Shown here: in pieces, positions 25,267-33,939 of the stretch | Numbering within the stretch: position 1 is the first letter of the stretch | Layout of the letters: each line of letters begins with the position of its first letter | Assembly (NCBI GenBank): GCA_934486455.1 | Contig: CAKSPR010000003.1 | Span: 7,573 to 71,572 of the forward strand | DNA length: 64,000 nt | From: an uncultured Eubacteriales bacterium | GTDB lineage: Bacteria; Bacillota; Clostridia; Oscillospirales; Acutalibacteraceae | Direction of reading: 5' to 3' | Translations under genes and position numbers: made by a program | Notes under the pieces: model-generated | The model's database searches: none | The model's input: only the letters and a program-made list of their open reading frames with translations | What the model was told of the DNA's origin: nothing

Positions 25267-26538
25267 CTATCCGATAATGTCGGTGTTCATATACTTTCTA
25301 AGCACCTCGGGAACGGTAACGGTACCGTCGGCATTTTGGTAATTTTCAAGAATTGCTGCCACGGTTCTGCCGACGGCAAGCCCCGAGCCGTTGAGGGTGT
25401 GGACAAACTTGGCTTTATCGCCGGCTCCGTCCTTATAACGGATGGCGGCGCGGCGAGCCTGATAATCCTCAAAGTTGGAGCAGCTGGAGATCTCGCAATA
25501 ACGGTTGTAGCTGGGCAGCCACACCTCAATGTCGTAGGTCATTGCCGAGGAAAAGCCGAGATCACCCGCCGACAGACAGACAACCCTGTAGGGCAGTCCC
25601 AGCATTTGAAGCAGCTTTTCGGCGTCATTTGTCAGGGTTTCAAGCTCATCGTAGGAATTCTCCGGCTTTACGAATTTAACAAGCTCGACCTTGTGGAACT
25701 GGTGCTGGCGGATAAGGCCCCTTGTGTCTCTTCCCGCAGAGCCTGCCTCGGCGCGGAAGCACGCCGAAAAGGCACAGTATTTAAGGGGAAGCTTACTTCC
25801 GTCGAGAATGTCGTCACGGTACATGTTTGTTACCGGAACCTCGGCGGTGGGAATGAGAAACTCATCAGAGCCGTGGATACGATAGGCGTCCTCCTCAAAC
25901 TTGGGAAGCTGTCCGGTACCGGTCATGGAGGCACGGTTTACAAGGTAGGGAGGAATGATTTCCTCATAGCCGTTGGCCGCATGGGTATCCATAAAGAAAC
26001 AGAAAACAGCACGCTCAAGACGGGCTCCGAGACCTCTGTAAAAATGGAAACGGGCACCCGATACCTTGGCTGCCGTTTCCGGATCGAGAATGCCCAAATC
26101 CTTGCCTAAATCCCAGTGAGCCTTGGCTTCAAAATCGAATTTTCTCGGCTCGCCCCAGCGGCGAAGCTCGCGATTTTCTTTGTCGTCCTCACCGTCGGGA
26201 ATGGTGGGATTGGGCATGTTGGGGATAGAAAGAAGGATGTTTCTCTGCTTTTCGGTCAGTTCGGAAATTTCCTTGTCACATTCCTTAACATCGTCGGACA
26301 GCGTCTTCATTCGAGCCATGATTTCCGAAAGGTCTCCGCCCTCCTTTTTAATGCGGGGGATTTCTTTTGACGCGGCGTTTTGCTCGGCCTTGAAATTGTC
26401 GGCCTTACTGCTGATAACACGGCGCTGTTCGTCGATTTTAAGAAGCTCGTCGATGGCGGCGGTATAGTCGCCGTTGCGGCGGTTGACTGCCGCCTTGACC
26501 GCCTCGGGGTTTTGTCTTATGAGCTTAATATCTAACAT
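25267..26538 (-). CDS. serS: Serine-tRNA ligase
   Basis: A 423-residue class II aminoacyl-tRNA synthetase. The N-terminal tRNA-binding coiled coil (about 27-100) is followed by the catalytic core with TAEVPVTNMYRDDI, motif 2 FRAEAGSAGRDTRGLIRQHQF split around the Arg-Glu pair, and motif 3 GSGLAVGRTVAAILEN near 384. The length is standard. It lies 15 bases after parB, so it is probably in the parAB transcription unit; there is no room for a T-box leader in that gap. Confidence 0.97.
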   Translation of the reverse strand: MLDIKLIRQNPEAVKAAVNRRNGDYTAAIDELLKIDEQRRVISSKADNFKAEQNAASKEIPRIKKEGGDLSEIMARMKTLSDDVKECDKEISELTEKQRNILLSIPNMPNPTIPDGEDDKENRELRRWGEPRKFDFEAKAHWDLGKDLGILDPETAAKVSGARFHFYRGLGARLERAVFCFFMDTHAANGYEEIIPPYLVNRASMTGTGQLPKFEEDAYRIHGSDEFLIPTAEVPVTNMYRDDILDGSKLPLKYCAFSACFRAEAGSAGRDTRGLIRQHQFHKVELVKFVKPENSYDELETLTNDAEKLLQMLGLPYRVVCLSAGDLGFSSAMTYDIEVWLPSYNRYCEISSCSNFEDYQARRAAIRYKDGAGDKAKFVHTLNGSGLAVGRTVAAILENYQNADGTVTVPEVLRKYMNTDIIG

Positions 26539-26553
26539 ATTTTGTCATCCTTT

Positions 26554-27399
26554 CTAATCTCCCAGCTTGTTTGCCAGATCCTTTAATTCGTTAATGTTAT
26601 AAAATTCTATTTGCAGGGTGCCCTTTCCCTTGTTGGCAAGCACCTTTACCCGTCGGCCGAGATTTTCCGAAAGAGAAAGCTCAACCTCGTCATAAATACT
26701 GGGACGGGAACGGAGTTTTGCCATTTTCTTGCGTTTATCGGCTTCGTTCGCGTTTTTGGCCATGTCCTCAATGGTGCGGACATTTGCTCCGCTTGACGCC
26801 GCCTTCGCCGCCTTGCGAAGGGCACGTTTGTCGGAAAAAGCAAGAAGCGCGCGGCCGTGGCTTGCCGAAATAATGCCGGCTTTCATCAGCTCAAGAATGT
26901 CGTCGGGAAGCTCAAGCAGACGGATGGAATTTGCCACCGCCGAACGGGATTTCCCCATTCGCTCGGACACCTCTTCCTGGGTAAGCCCAAAATCGTCCAT
27001 AAGGCTTTTATATCCGGCGGCCTCTTCAACAGGGTTAAGATCCTCTCTCTGGAGGTTTTCCACAAGGGCTATTTCGGCCGTTTGTGAATTGCTCAGCTCC
27101 TTTATAACCACCGGAACGGTGGAAAGACCGGCAATCCGGGAGGCGCGCCAACGCCGTTCTCCTGCCACAAGCTGATATCTGTCTCCCTTTACGGGGCGCA
27201 CAACCAAGGGCTGGAGCAGACCGTATCTTTTGATGCTGTCGGCCAACTCCTCAAGAGCCTCCTGATCAAAATCCTTACGGGGCTGATCACGATTTGGCTC
27301 TATATCCATAACCGAGATTTCGGTAGGAGAATCGGTTTCGGTGGTGTTTTCGGCAAAAAGCGAGCCGAGTCCTTTATTAAGTCCGCCTTTTTTGGCCAT
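26554..27399 (-). CDS. parB: Chromosome partitioning protein ParB (Spo0J)
   Basis: A 281-residue ParB that binds parS and slides as a CTP-dependent clamp, recruiting Smc-ScpAB. The N-terminal MAKKGGLNKGLGSLF box is the ParA-activating end. The CTP-binding GERRWRASRIAG is near 78-89, and the helix-turn-helix LTQEEVSERMGKSRSAVAN contacts parS; a C-terminal dimerisation part follows. I chose ATG 27399 because the upstream ATG (27408) directly abuts AAAGG, whereas 27399 is eight bases away. At least eight perfect parS palindromes lie in this window, two of them just upstream of this gene. Confidence 0.97.
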   Translation of the reverse strand: MAKKGGLNKGLGSLFAENTTETDSPTEISVMDIEPNRDQPRKDFDQEALEELADSIKRYGLLQPLVVRPVKGDRYQLVAGERRWRASRIAGLSTVPVVIKELSNSQTAEIALVENLQREDLNPVEEAAGYKSLMDDFGLTQEEVSERMGKSRSAVANSIRLLELPDDILELMKAGIISASHGRALLAFSDKRALRKAAKAASSGANVRTIEDMAKNANEADKRKKMAKLRSRPSIYDEVELSLSENLGRRVKVLANKGKGTLQIEFYNINELKDLANKLGD

Positions 27400-27487
27400 T
27401 ATAATCATCCTTTCTTTTTAGGCATAAAGCATATAGGACGGCAGACGCGGGTAAAACGACGGTATGTTTACAGTGCTTCGAAAAAAA

Positions 27488-27503
27488 TGTTTCACGTGAA
27501 ACA
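27488..27503. other. parS site in the parA-parB gap (first)
   Basis: TGTTTCACGTGAAACA, perfect palindrome, in the gap between parA and parB. Confidence 0.95.
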
Positions 27504-27536
27504 TTTTATTGTGACTGCCCTAATGTGCTTTAAATT

Positions 27537-27552
27537 TGTTTCACGTGAAACA
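27537..27552. other. parS site in the parA-parB gap (second)
   Basis: TGTTTCACGTGAAACA, 49 bases centre to centre from the preceding site. The pair is bracketed by GACGGTATG at 27458 and CATACCGTC at 27573. Confidence 0.95.
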
Positions 27553-27615
27553 TTTTTAAAGAAAAACCTGTGCATACCGTCATTAGGCACTGCCGTTTTT
27601 TCATCTGCGGGGTTT

Positions 27616-28383
27616 TTACTTCTTGTTTCTCTTTAAAAACTCCTTCGAAAGATCGCTGTAGGCCTTAGCCCCCTTGGAGGATTTGTCGTAATACATTATG
27701 GGCAGGCCGTAGCTCGGCGCCTCGGAAATTCTTACCGCGCGGGGAATAGCGGTTTTAAAAAGCTTTTTGGGAAAGAACTTTTTGACCTCCGAAACCACCT
27801 GGCGGGTAAGGTTCAGGCGATTGTCATACATGGTCAGTACAATTCCTTCAATTTCAAGTGAAGGATTGTACAACCGCTTTATCTGCTTCGTCGACGACAC
27901 AAGCTGGGAAAGCCCCTCAAGAGCATAATATTCGCACTGAATAGGGACAATCATGGTATCGGCGGCGCAAAGGCAGTTTATTGTAATAAGCCCCAGGGAG
28001 GGAGGACAATCAATGAAAATGTAGCTGTATTTGTCGACAATGGGAGCGAGAGAGCGGCGAAGGCGGGAATCCCGCTGTTCCATGGCGCAAAGCTCGATTT
28101 CGGCTCCGGCAAGGTCGATACTGGAGGGAATGATGTCCACACCCTTGAATTTCGTGTGAAGAATGGCCTTTTCAACGGGCTCGGAGCCCACCAAAAGGTC
28201 ATAACTGCTTACTTTAACCTCTCTTTTGTCAATTCCGTAGCCGCTGGTGGCGTTGCCCTGAGGGTCAAGATCCACAAGAAGCACCTTTTTGCCCAGCTTT
28301 CCCACTCCTGCCGCGAGGTTAACCGCCGTTGTGGTTTTTCCGACGCCGCCCTTTTGGTTGGCAACGGCAATGGTTTTAGACAA
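27616..28383 (-). CDS. parA: Chromosome partitioning ATPase ParA (Soj)
   Basis: A 255-residue deviant Walker-A ATPase. KGGVGKTT is at 11-18 with the signature lysine 11, DLDPQGNAT at 38-46 and DCPPSLGLITINCL near 126-139. It binds DNA non-specifically as an ATP dimer and is regulated by ParB; in Bacillus it also controls DnaA at the origin. The length matches chromosomal Soj proteins. It is upstream of parB with a gap of about 216 bp containing two parS sites. Confidence 0.97.
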   Translation of the reverse strand: MSKTIAVANQKGGVGKTTTAVNLAAGVGKLGKKVLLVDLDPQGNATSGYGIDKREVKVSSYDLLVGSEPVEKAILHTKFKGVDIIPSSIDLAGAEIELCAMEQRDSRLRRSLAPIVDKYSYIFIDCPPSLGLITINCLCAADTMIVPIQCEYYALEGLSQLVSSTKQIKRLYNPSLEIEGIVLTMYDNRLNLTRQVVSEVKKFFPKKLFKTAIPRAVRISEAPSYGLPIMYYDKSSKGAKAYSDLSKEFLKRNKK

Positions 28384-28487
28384 GCATAAACACCTCTTAT
28401 CTGTCTGAAAATGCGGATTTATGGTCGGCTGTCCGCCTAAAAGGCTATTTTAAGGGGACAGTCGTTAAATCGTATTATTATATTGTA

Positions 28488-28516
28488 AGTATATCACAAT
28501 GTCGGACAAAATAAAA
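28488..28516 (-). promoter_or_regulatory. Candidate promoter of parA
   Basis: On the minus strand a weak -35 (TTTTAT), 17-base spacer and an extended -10 TGATATACT. It is about 105 bases upstream of parA. The rest of the 499-bp gap between parA and the flavoprotein gene holds three parS sites and no gene. Confidence 0.5.
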
Positions 28517-28555
28517 GAGGTTTTTAACTGTTACGGCACTTTTTTTGCTGCAAAA

Positions 28556-28571
28556 TGTTTCACGTGAAACA
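28556..28571. other. parS site
   Basis: TGTTTCACGTGAAACA, perfect palindrome, just upstream of the parA promoter. Confidence 0.95.
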
Positions 28572-28791
28572 TTTATTAATTAAAAACCCATCTCCGCCCC
28601 GACAAATATCGGCCGACAGTGTTGCGGGGAAAGGCATTAAGGCCGTCGGCTCGGGTATTTATACCTTGTAAAGAACGCAAAAATATGCTACAATAATAAA
28701 GCATTAAATCCTCCCGCAAGCGGCAATTGAACGCCCGACCGTTAAAGACGCGGCGCCTCGGTTGCCGAAGAATGAAAAACGGATTAAAAAT

Positions 28792-28807
28792 TGTTTCACG
28801 TGAAACA
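28792..28807. other. parS site
   Basis: TGTTTCACGTGAAACA, perfect palindrome, 60 bases from the next site at 28852. Confidence 0.95.
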
Positions 28808-28851
28808 ATTTTTCCGCACAAAAATAAAAAACCCCTAAAAACCATAAAAAA

Positions 28852-28867
28852 TGTTTCACGTGAAACA
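28852..28867. other. parS site
   Basis: TGTTTCACGTGAAACA, perfect palindrome ending 15 bases before the flavoprotein start codon, so bound ParB could affect that gene. Confidence 0.95.
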
Positions 28868-28882
28868 ATCGGCGGTGAAAAA

Positions 28883-30115
28883 ATGAAGGACAAATACGAT
28901 TTAATAATAGTAGGAGGCGGCGCAGCAGGACTTTTTGCCGCCGCATACATCAGCGACCGGGCTCCCGAGCTGTCGGTTTTGGTGCTTGAGGGCAACGACA
29001 GGGTGGGTAAAAAGCTGCTGACCACCGGAAACGGTCGCTGCAACATCTCCAATGCCTCCGCATTAGAAGGAAAATATCACGGCGGTGTGGAGTTTGCCGC
29101 AGATGTCTTTAAAGGCTTTACCCGCGAAAAAACGCTGGAATTTTTCAAAAAGATCGGCATACCGACCGTTGAAGAGGAGCAGGGAAAGCTTTTTCCCATG
29201 TCCCTTCAGGCCGGCTCGGTGGTGGACGCTCTGCGTTTTAAGGCCGAAGAAAACGCCGAAATTCTTTGCGGCGGGCGTGTTTCGGCCATATCCTACGATG
29301 AAAGCATATTCGTAACAGGCGACAGGGGCGTTTTCTGCTGCGACAATGTTCTTGTGACCTGCGGAGGCAGAGCGGCGGCCAATACAGGCTCGGACGGCAG
29401 CGGATATGAGCTTTTAGAGGCCTTCGGGCACCGCTCAAACCGCTCCTTCCCGGCTATCGTTCAGATTATTACCGACACAAAAAAGACCAAGCCCCTTGCC
29501 GGCATCAAATGGGTCTGCAAGGTCACGGCAAGGGCGGGCAACGAAAAGCGCATTGAAAAGGGCGAGGTTCTTTTCACCGATTACGGCCTTTCGGGACCTC
29601 CAATCCTTCAAATTTCCCGTTTAATATCAAAAAGGGGCAGAGGCGACATCTCCCTCGACCTTTTTGACGGGGTGGAAAAGCAAGCCGTCACGGACGAAAT
29701 TTACCGAAGAAGGTCGGAATTTGAAGAAAGGGAGTGCATGGAGCTTCTGACCGGCCTCATAAACAAGCGGCTTGGCCAGACGGTCGTTAAATCGGCAGGA
29801 ATATCACTTTCGAGAAAATGCGGCTCCCTGACCGATGCGGAAATCGATCGAATTGCCGAGAACCTCAAAGATTTTACCCTTTCGGCCACAGGAACAAAGG
29901 GCTGGAACATGGCTCAGGTGACGGCCGGAGGCATTGATCCCTATGATTTTTATTCCGACAGCATGGAATCCCGTCTTTACGAAGGGATATACGCCGCCGG
30001 AGAAATTCTGGACATCGACGGCGACTGCGGCGGATACAATTTACAATGGGCGTGGTCGACGGCGGGTCTTGCCGCCGAGTCGGTCATAAAAAAGGTGAGA
30101 AAAAACAATGCTTAA
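28883..30115 (+). CDS. BaiN/HI0933-type FAD-dependent oxidoreductase
   Basis: A 410-residue flavoprotein of the HI0933 family. The dinucleotide-binding GGGAAG (11-16) is followed by VGKKLLTTGNGRCNISN, and the C-terminus has YEGIYAAGEILDIDGDCGGYNLQWAWSTG-like sequence split across the second FAD contact. Family members include BaiN, proposed in bile-acid reduction, and redox proteins of unknown substrate. ATG 28883 starts the domain cleanly; only a weak GGCGGTG lies upstream. An in-frame extension to 28727 would run through two parS sites. Its 3' end overlaps the next flavoprotein by eight bases. Confidence 0.88.
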   Translation: MKDKYDLIIVGGGAAGLFAAAYISDRAPELSVLVLEGNDRVGKKLLTTGNGRCNISNASALEGKYHGGVEFAADVFKGFTREKTLEFFKKIGIPTVEEEQGKLFPMSLQAGSVVDALRFKAEENAEILCGGRVSAISYDESIFVTGDRGVFCCDNVLVTCGGRAAANTGSDGSGYELLEAFGHRSNRSFPAIVQIITDTKKTKPLAGIKWVCKVTARAGNEKRIEKGEVLFTDYGLSGPPILQISRLISKRGRGDISLDLFDGVEKQAVTDEIYRRRSEFEERECMELLTGLINKRLGQTVVKSAGISLSRKCGSLTDAEIDRIAENLKDFTLSATGTKGWNMAQVTAGGIDPYDFYSDSMESRLYEGIYAAGEILDIDGDCGGYNLQWAWSTAGLAAESVIKKVRKNNA

Positions 30116-31718
30116 AATATCCGGAACAAAAATTCCCATAACGGCCGATTTTTCATCTCCCCGTAAAACGGTGGCCGATTTTTTCGGCATTGACATAAAC
30201 ATTCTGAAAAGCGCCCGACTTGTCCGCCGTTCTCTCGACGCCAGAAAAAAGAACGATATTCACTATGTCTGCACCTTTGAATTTGAAATCAAGGGTGACG
30301 AAAGAGCATTTATCAGAAAATACGGCTCCAAAAAACCGGTCATTACAGCCGATAACAAAAAGGAAAGCGAGGCAATGTGTGTTAAGCCTGATTCTATCGG
30401 CTGCAAAGGCAAAGTTTACATAATCGGCAGCGGTCCGGCAGGCCTCTTTGCCGCATTAACACTGGGGAAAGCGGGATTTTACCCCATAATTTTGGAACGC
30501 GGCGAATGTGTTGAAAACCGTGTTGAAGCTGTTGGAAATTTTTGGAACGGAGGCGTTTTTTGTCCCGAGTCCAACATTCAGTTCGGCGAAGGGGGCGCGG
30601 GAACCTTTTCGGACGGCAAATTAAACTCCGGCATAAAGGACAGGCATTGCAGCCGTGTTTTAAAAATCTTTGCCGAAAACGGAGGCGGTGACGACCTTCT
30701 TTTCGAAGCCAAGCCTCACATCGGAAGCGACCGCCTTTTTCACACTGTTAAAAGCATGAGAAAACAAATAGAAAATTTCGGTGAGGTCAAATTCCGCCAC
30801 AGGCTGACCGACATCATTGTCGAGCGCGGCGCCCTTAAAGCCATAAAGGTCGAAACTGAAAAGGGCGAGCAGACGGTAGACTGTGACCGCCTTGTGCTTG
30901 CGGTAGGACACAGCGCCCGCGACACCTTCGAAATGTTAAAATCCCGCGGCCTTGCAATTGAGCCAAAGCCCTTTGCCATGGGGGTCAGGATCGAGCACCC
31001 ACAGGAGCTTATAAATAAAAGCCAGTACGGCGACCGTTACGACAGAAAACACCTTCCTCCCGCTGATTATAAGCTTTCGACCCACCTTAAAAGCGGTCGG
31101 GGAGTTTTCAGCTTTTGCATGTGTCCCGGAGGTCAGGTGGTGGCGGCAGGCTCGGAAACCGGCGGTATTTGCACCAACGGAATGAGCCTTTCGGCCAGAG
31201 ACGGAGAAAACGCCAACAGCGCCCTGCTCGTGGGCATTTCTCCGGCCGATTTCGGCCAAAGCGGCGATGTGCTTGCAGGAATGTATCTTCAGCAAAAAAT
31301 TGAACAGGCCGCCTTTAAAGCGGCGGGAAGCAACTATTTTGCGCCCATACAGCGGGTGGGCGACGCTCTGAAAAGCCGCCCGTCGGAAACGCTTGGTACC
31401 GTTAAGCCTACATATCTTCCCGGGGTCAGCCTTGTGCCCATATGGGACTATCTTCCCAAATTTATGGCCGATTCGATAATCGAGGCTCTGCCGATTTTTG
31501 CGAATAAAATTAAGGGCTTTGATATGGCCGACGCCCTGCTTACCGGCCCCGAGGCTCGCTCCTCAAGCCCCGTAAGGCTTTTGAGAAACGACAGGGGCGT
31601 GGCAAACATCGGCGGTATCTATCCCTGCGGCGAAGGCGCGGGATATGCCGGTGGGATAATGTCGGCGGCAGTGGACGGAATAAAAACCGCCGAAAAGATT
31701 ATCGAAAGCGCAGAGTGA
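30108..31718 (+). CDS. FAD-dependent dehydrogenase (COG2509 type)
   Basis: A 536-residue FAD protein. About 100 residues of N-terminal domain (VADFFGIDINILKSARLVRRSLDARKK) precede the Rossmann motif GSGPAGLFAALTLGKAG near 105; later blocks include NIQFGEGGAGTFSDGKLN, AVGHSARDTF and the C-terminal YPCGEGAGYAGGIMSAAVDG. Members of COG2509 lack an agreed substrate. GGTGAG precedes the ATG, which overlaps the end of the upstream flavoprotein gene, so two FAD enzymes are made from one transcript. Confidence 0.87.
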   Translation: MLKISGTKIPITADFSSPRKTVADFFGIDINILKSARLVRRSLDARKKNDIHYVCTFEFEIKGDERAFIRKYGSKKPVITADNKKESEAMCVKPDSIGCKGKVYIIGSGPAGLFAALTLGKAGFYPIILERGECVENRVEAVGNFWNGGVFCPESNIQFGEGGAGTFSDGKLNSGIKDRHCSRVLKIFAENGGGDDLLFEAKPHIGSDRLFHTVKSMRKQIENFGEVKFRHRLTDIIVERGALKAIKVETEKGEQTVDCDRLVLAVGHSARDTFEMLKSRGLAIEPKPFAMGVRIEHPQELINKSQYGDRYDRKHLPPADYKLSTHLKSGRGVFSFCMCPGGQVVAAGSETGGICTNGMSLSARDGENANSALLVGISPADFGQSGDVLAGMYLQQKIEQAAFKAAGSNYFAPIQRVGDALKSRPSETLGTVKPTYLPGVSLVPIWDYLPKFMADSIIEALPIFANKIKGFDMADALLTGPEARSSSPVRLLRNDRGVANIGGIYPCGEGAGYAGGIMSAAVDGIKTAEKIIESAE

Positions 31719-31791
31719 CGCCCCGTCCCGAGAATATGTCCCCACGGTGACAACAGCCGCAGCTTTCACCCTGTCCGAAAGGAGCTTTATA

Positions 31792-32226
31792 ATGACCGAA
31801 ACAAGATCTCTCCACCCGCCCTTTTCCAAGCAGGCGGTAATTTCCGTTTGCAAAGAGCTTTTCGGAGAACAAATTGAAACCGACAATCCCTTTTCCACCA
31901 CCACCGCCACGGTTTTACGCCACAGGCAAAGCAGAAAATGGTTTGGCCTGCTCATGGAAGTACCCCGCTGTAAGCTTGGCGCTATCATCGGCTGCGGCGA
32001 AAGCAAAAAAACATCTGCGAAAACGCAAAACGACCCTTCGGTCGCCATTCTCAATTTAAAGGCCGACCCGCTGCTTAAAAGGGACGGCGTTACCGTTCTT
32101 CCCGCCTATCATATGAACAAAAAGCATTGGATCTCGGTGATTCTCGAAAACATCTCTCGGGACGAGCTTGAATACCTTATTTGCCAAAGCTTTGAGCTGA
32201 CAAGAACAAAACCCAAAAAGCACTGA
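31792..32226 (+). CDS. MmcQ/YjbR family protein
   Basis: A 144-residue protein of the MmcQ/YjbR (CyaY-like fold) family. It has the early STTTATVLRHRQSRKWFGLLMEV block, the AILNLKADPLLKR strand, the PAYHMNKKHWISVIL core and a closing LICQSFEL helix. Members are described as DNA-binding-like by fold, without an agreed function. ATG 31792 follows GAAAGGAGC. An in-frame start at 31747 has no such site. A strong terminator follows at 32273. Confidence 0.87.
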   Translation: MTETRSLHPPFSKQAVISVCKELFGEQIETDNPFSTTTATVLRHRQSRKWFGLLMEVPRCKLGAIIGCGESKKTSAKTQNDPSVAILNLKADPLLKRDGVTVLPAYHMNKKHWISVILENISRDELEYLICQSFELTRTKPKKH

Positions 32227-32272
32227 AATATGAAGCGAAAGCGACCCGGCTGTAAACAACGGCAGTATTTTT

Positions 32273-32302
32273 AAACCGACGGTTATCCCGTCGGTTTTTT
32301 TG
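32273..32302 (+). terminator. Intrinsic terminator
   Basis: Stem ACCGACGG / CCGTCGGT, loop TTATC, then seven T residues. It ends the flavoprotein-YjbR transcript. Confidence 0.9.
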
Positions 32303-32338
32303 CGGCATGTCGGCGGATAAATTGCTCGTCGGCGGCGT

Positions 32339-32366
32339 AACATCGGCGTTTTGACGGCATACAATA
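32339..32366 (+). promoter_or_regulatory. Mother-cell sigma (SigK/SigE-like) promoter candidate of dpaA-dpaB
   Basis: AACA at 32339-32342, a 15-base spacer, then CATACAATA at 32358-32366, which fits the CATANNNTA -10 and AC -35 of SigK. It lies 30 bases before the dpaA start. In Bacillus the dpa genes are read by SigK in the mother cell. Confidence 0.55.
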
Positions 32367-32395
32367 TATTAAAATCAAAAAACGGGGTGAAGCCT

Positions 32396-33229
32396 TTGGA
32401 CGATAAAATATGGGCTGCGGTTTTCGGACTTGACGAGCGAACAAAGCATATTAAAAACGCCCTTGAACACAGGGGCTGCAAGGTGGTTTCAGCCGACCTA
32501 AACGACCGTCTCGAAGACGCCGAGCTCCCTGGAGATAACATCGACATGATTTTTTTGCCCGCCCCGTTAACGGCCGACGGACAAAGTATTCGGTCGGTCA
32601 AAAGTGTGGGCGAGCTTTTGGAATTTTTGCGCGCCCTCCCTCATGTTCCGATTTTTTGCGGCCGCGCCGACAAGGGACTTTTAAAAAAAGCGACTGATGA
32701 CGGTATAGAAATATACGACTGCTTTGAACAGGAGAGCTTTAAAATTGAAAATGCCGTTCCTACGGCCGAAGCCGCAATCGGCCTTGCAATCTCCTACACC
32801 AAAAACACCCTTTGGAACAGCAGAATTCTCATACTCGGCTATGGCAAAATCGGCAAAGCACTTGCTTTAAGACTCAAAAATTTCACAAGAGCAAGGGTTG
32901 GAATTTATGCCAGAAAACAGCAAACGAGAACGCAAATCACCTGCGACGGATTGTCCGCAATTGACGATTTAAGCGGAGATTTCGGCAATTTCAACATAGT
33001 TTTCAACACTGTTCCGTCCAAAATTCTCACCAAAGAAATACTAAAAAACGCAAGAAAAGATTGCCTTATTATCGACCTTGCCTCCCGTCCCGGCGGCACC
33101 GATTTCGAGGCGGCAAAGGCGCTTTCGGTGACTGCCGTGCACGCGCTGGCACTGCCGTCAAAGACCGCACCCATAGCGGCGGCCGAAATTTTTGTTGATA
33201 CGGCCGTAAAAATTTTTAAGGGGAGGTGA
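32396..33229 (+). CDS. dpaA: Dipicolinate synthase subunit A
   Basis: A 277-residue protein of the SpoVFA type that, with DpaB, oxidises dihydrodipicolinate to dipicolinic acid, the calcium chelator of spore cores. The C-terminal half holds a Rossmann motif ILGYGKIGKALA (about 143-154), VFNTVPSKILT, IIDLASRPGGTDFEAA and ALALPSKTAPIAAAE, all typical. The start is TTG 32396 behind GGGGTGA. It is shorter than some homologues only in the N-terminal region. It is coupled to dpaB four bases downstream and lies beneath a SigK-like promoter. Confidence 0.92.
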   Translation: MDDKIWAAVFGLDERTKHIKNALEHRGCKVVSADLNDRLEDAELPGDNIDMIFLPAPLTADGQSIRSVKSVGELLEFLRALPHVPIFCGRADKGLLKKATDDGIEIYDCFEQESFKIENAVPTAEAAIGLAISYTKNTLWNSRILILGYGKIGKALALRLKNFTRARVGIYARKQQTRTQITCDGLSAIDDLSGDFGNFNIVFNTVPSKILTKEILKNARKDCLIIDLASRPGGTDFEAAKALSVTAVHALALPSKTAPIAAAEIFVDTAVKIFKGR

Positions 33230-33233
33230 TAAA

Positions 33234-33806
33234 ATGAATAAGCTGAAAATAGGCTTTGGCATATGCGGTTCCTTTTGTACATTCCACCGCATTTTTCCCA
33301 TTTTAAATCAGCTGAAAGAGGCGGGATACGACATCTATCCCATAATGTCAAAAGCGGCCTTTTCCACCGACACAAGGTTTGGAAAAAGCGCCGAGATAAA
33401 CGAAAAAATCGAGGAAATATGCGGCAGAGAGATAATTTCCACCCTGTCGGCCGCCGAGCCCATAGGCCCCAAAAAAATGCTGGATATTATGGCTGTCGTT
33501 CCCTGTACGGGAAACACCTTGGGCAAGCTCTCCTGCGGCATAACCGACACCCCCGTAACCCTGGCTGTCAAGGCACATTTGCGAAATTCACGCCCCGTGG
33601 TCATAGCCGTTTCGACCAACGATGCCCTGGCCGCCTCGGCACAAAACATCGGGCGACTGCTTAACAACCGCAACATCTTTTTCGTTCCCATGAAGGAGGA
33701 CGATCCGCAAAACAAGCCCACCTCCCTCGTGGCCGATTTTTCGAGAGTCCCCGAGGCCATAGAGCAGGCGCAATTCAGAAAACAAATACATCCCATATTT
33801 GCATAA
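33234..33806 (+). CDS. dpaB: Dipicolinate synthase subunit B (flavoprotein family)
   Basis: A 190-residue flavoprotein-like partner of DpaA. The N-terminal GFGICGSFCTFHRI (about 6-19), VVPCTGNTLGKLSCGITDTPV in the centre and the NIFFVPMKEDDPQNKPTSLVAD end match the SpoVFB family; the sequences are quoted here only in part. GGAGGTGATAAA precedes the ATG. The gene ends at a bidirectional terminator shared with gyrA. With gerW it argues that the organism forms heat-resistant spores. Confidence 0.94.
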   Translation: MNKLKIGFGICGSFCTFHRIFPILNQLKEAGYDIYPIMSKAAFSTDTRFGKSAEINEKIEEICGREIISTLSAAEPIGPKKMLDIMAVVPCTGNTLGKLSCGITDTPVTLAVKAHLRNSRPVVIAVSTNDALAASAQNIGRLLNNRNIFFVPMKEDDPQNKPTSLVADFSRVPEAIEQAQFRKQIHPIFA

Positions 33807-33862
33807 TGTTCAAATACGGTTGCTTAAGCAACCGCCCTTTAAATTACAATATTATAAAGTTA

Positions 33863-33895
33863 AACTCCCGGGCGTTTTACGACGCTCGGGAGTTT
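33863..33895. terminator. Bidirectional terminator between dpaB and gyrA
   Basis: Stem AAACTCCCGGGCG / CGCTCGGGAGTTT with a loop of about seven bases. T-rich sequence lies on both flanks. Confidence 0.8.
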
Positions 33896-33939
33896 CTGAG
33901 TTTATCACTATCGTTGTAATTTTAAAATTGCCTTAGGCG

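Noticed and set aside
26539..26553. T-box leader for serS
   Set aside because: The gap to parB is 15 bases, too short for any leader.
28576..29052. A 158-residue minus-strand frame at 28576-29052
   Set aside because: It crosses three parS sites and runs antisense into the flavoprotein gene; no ribosome binding site or motif.
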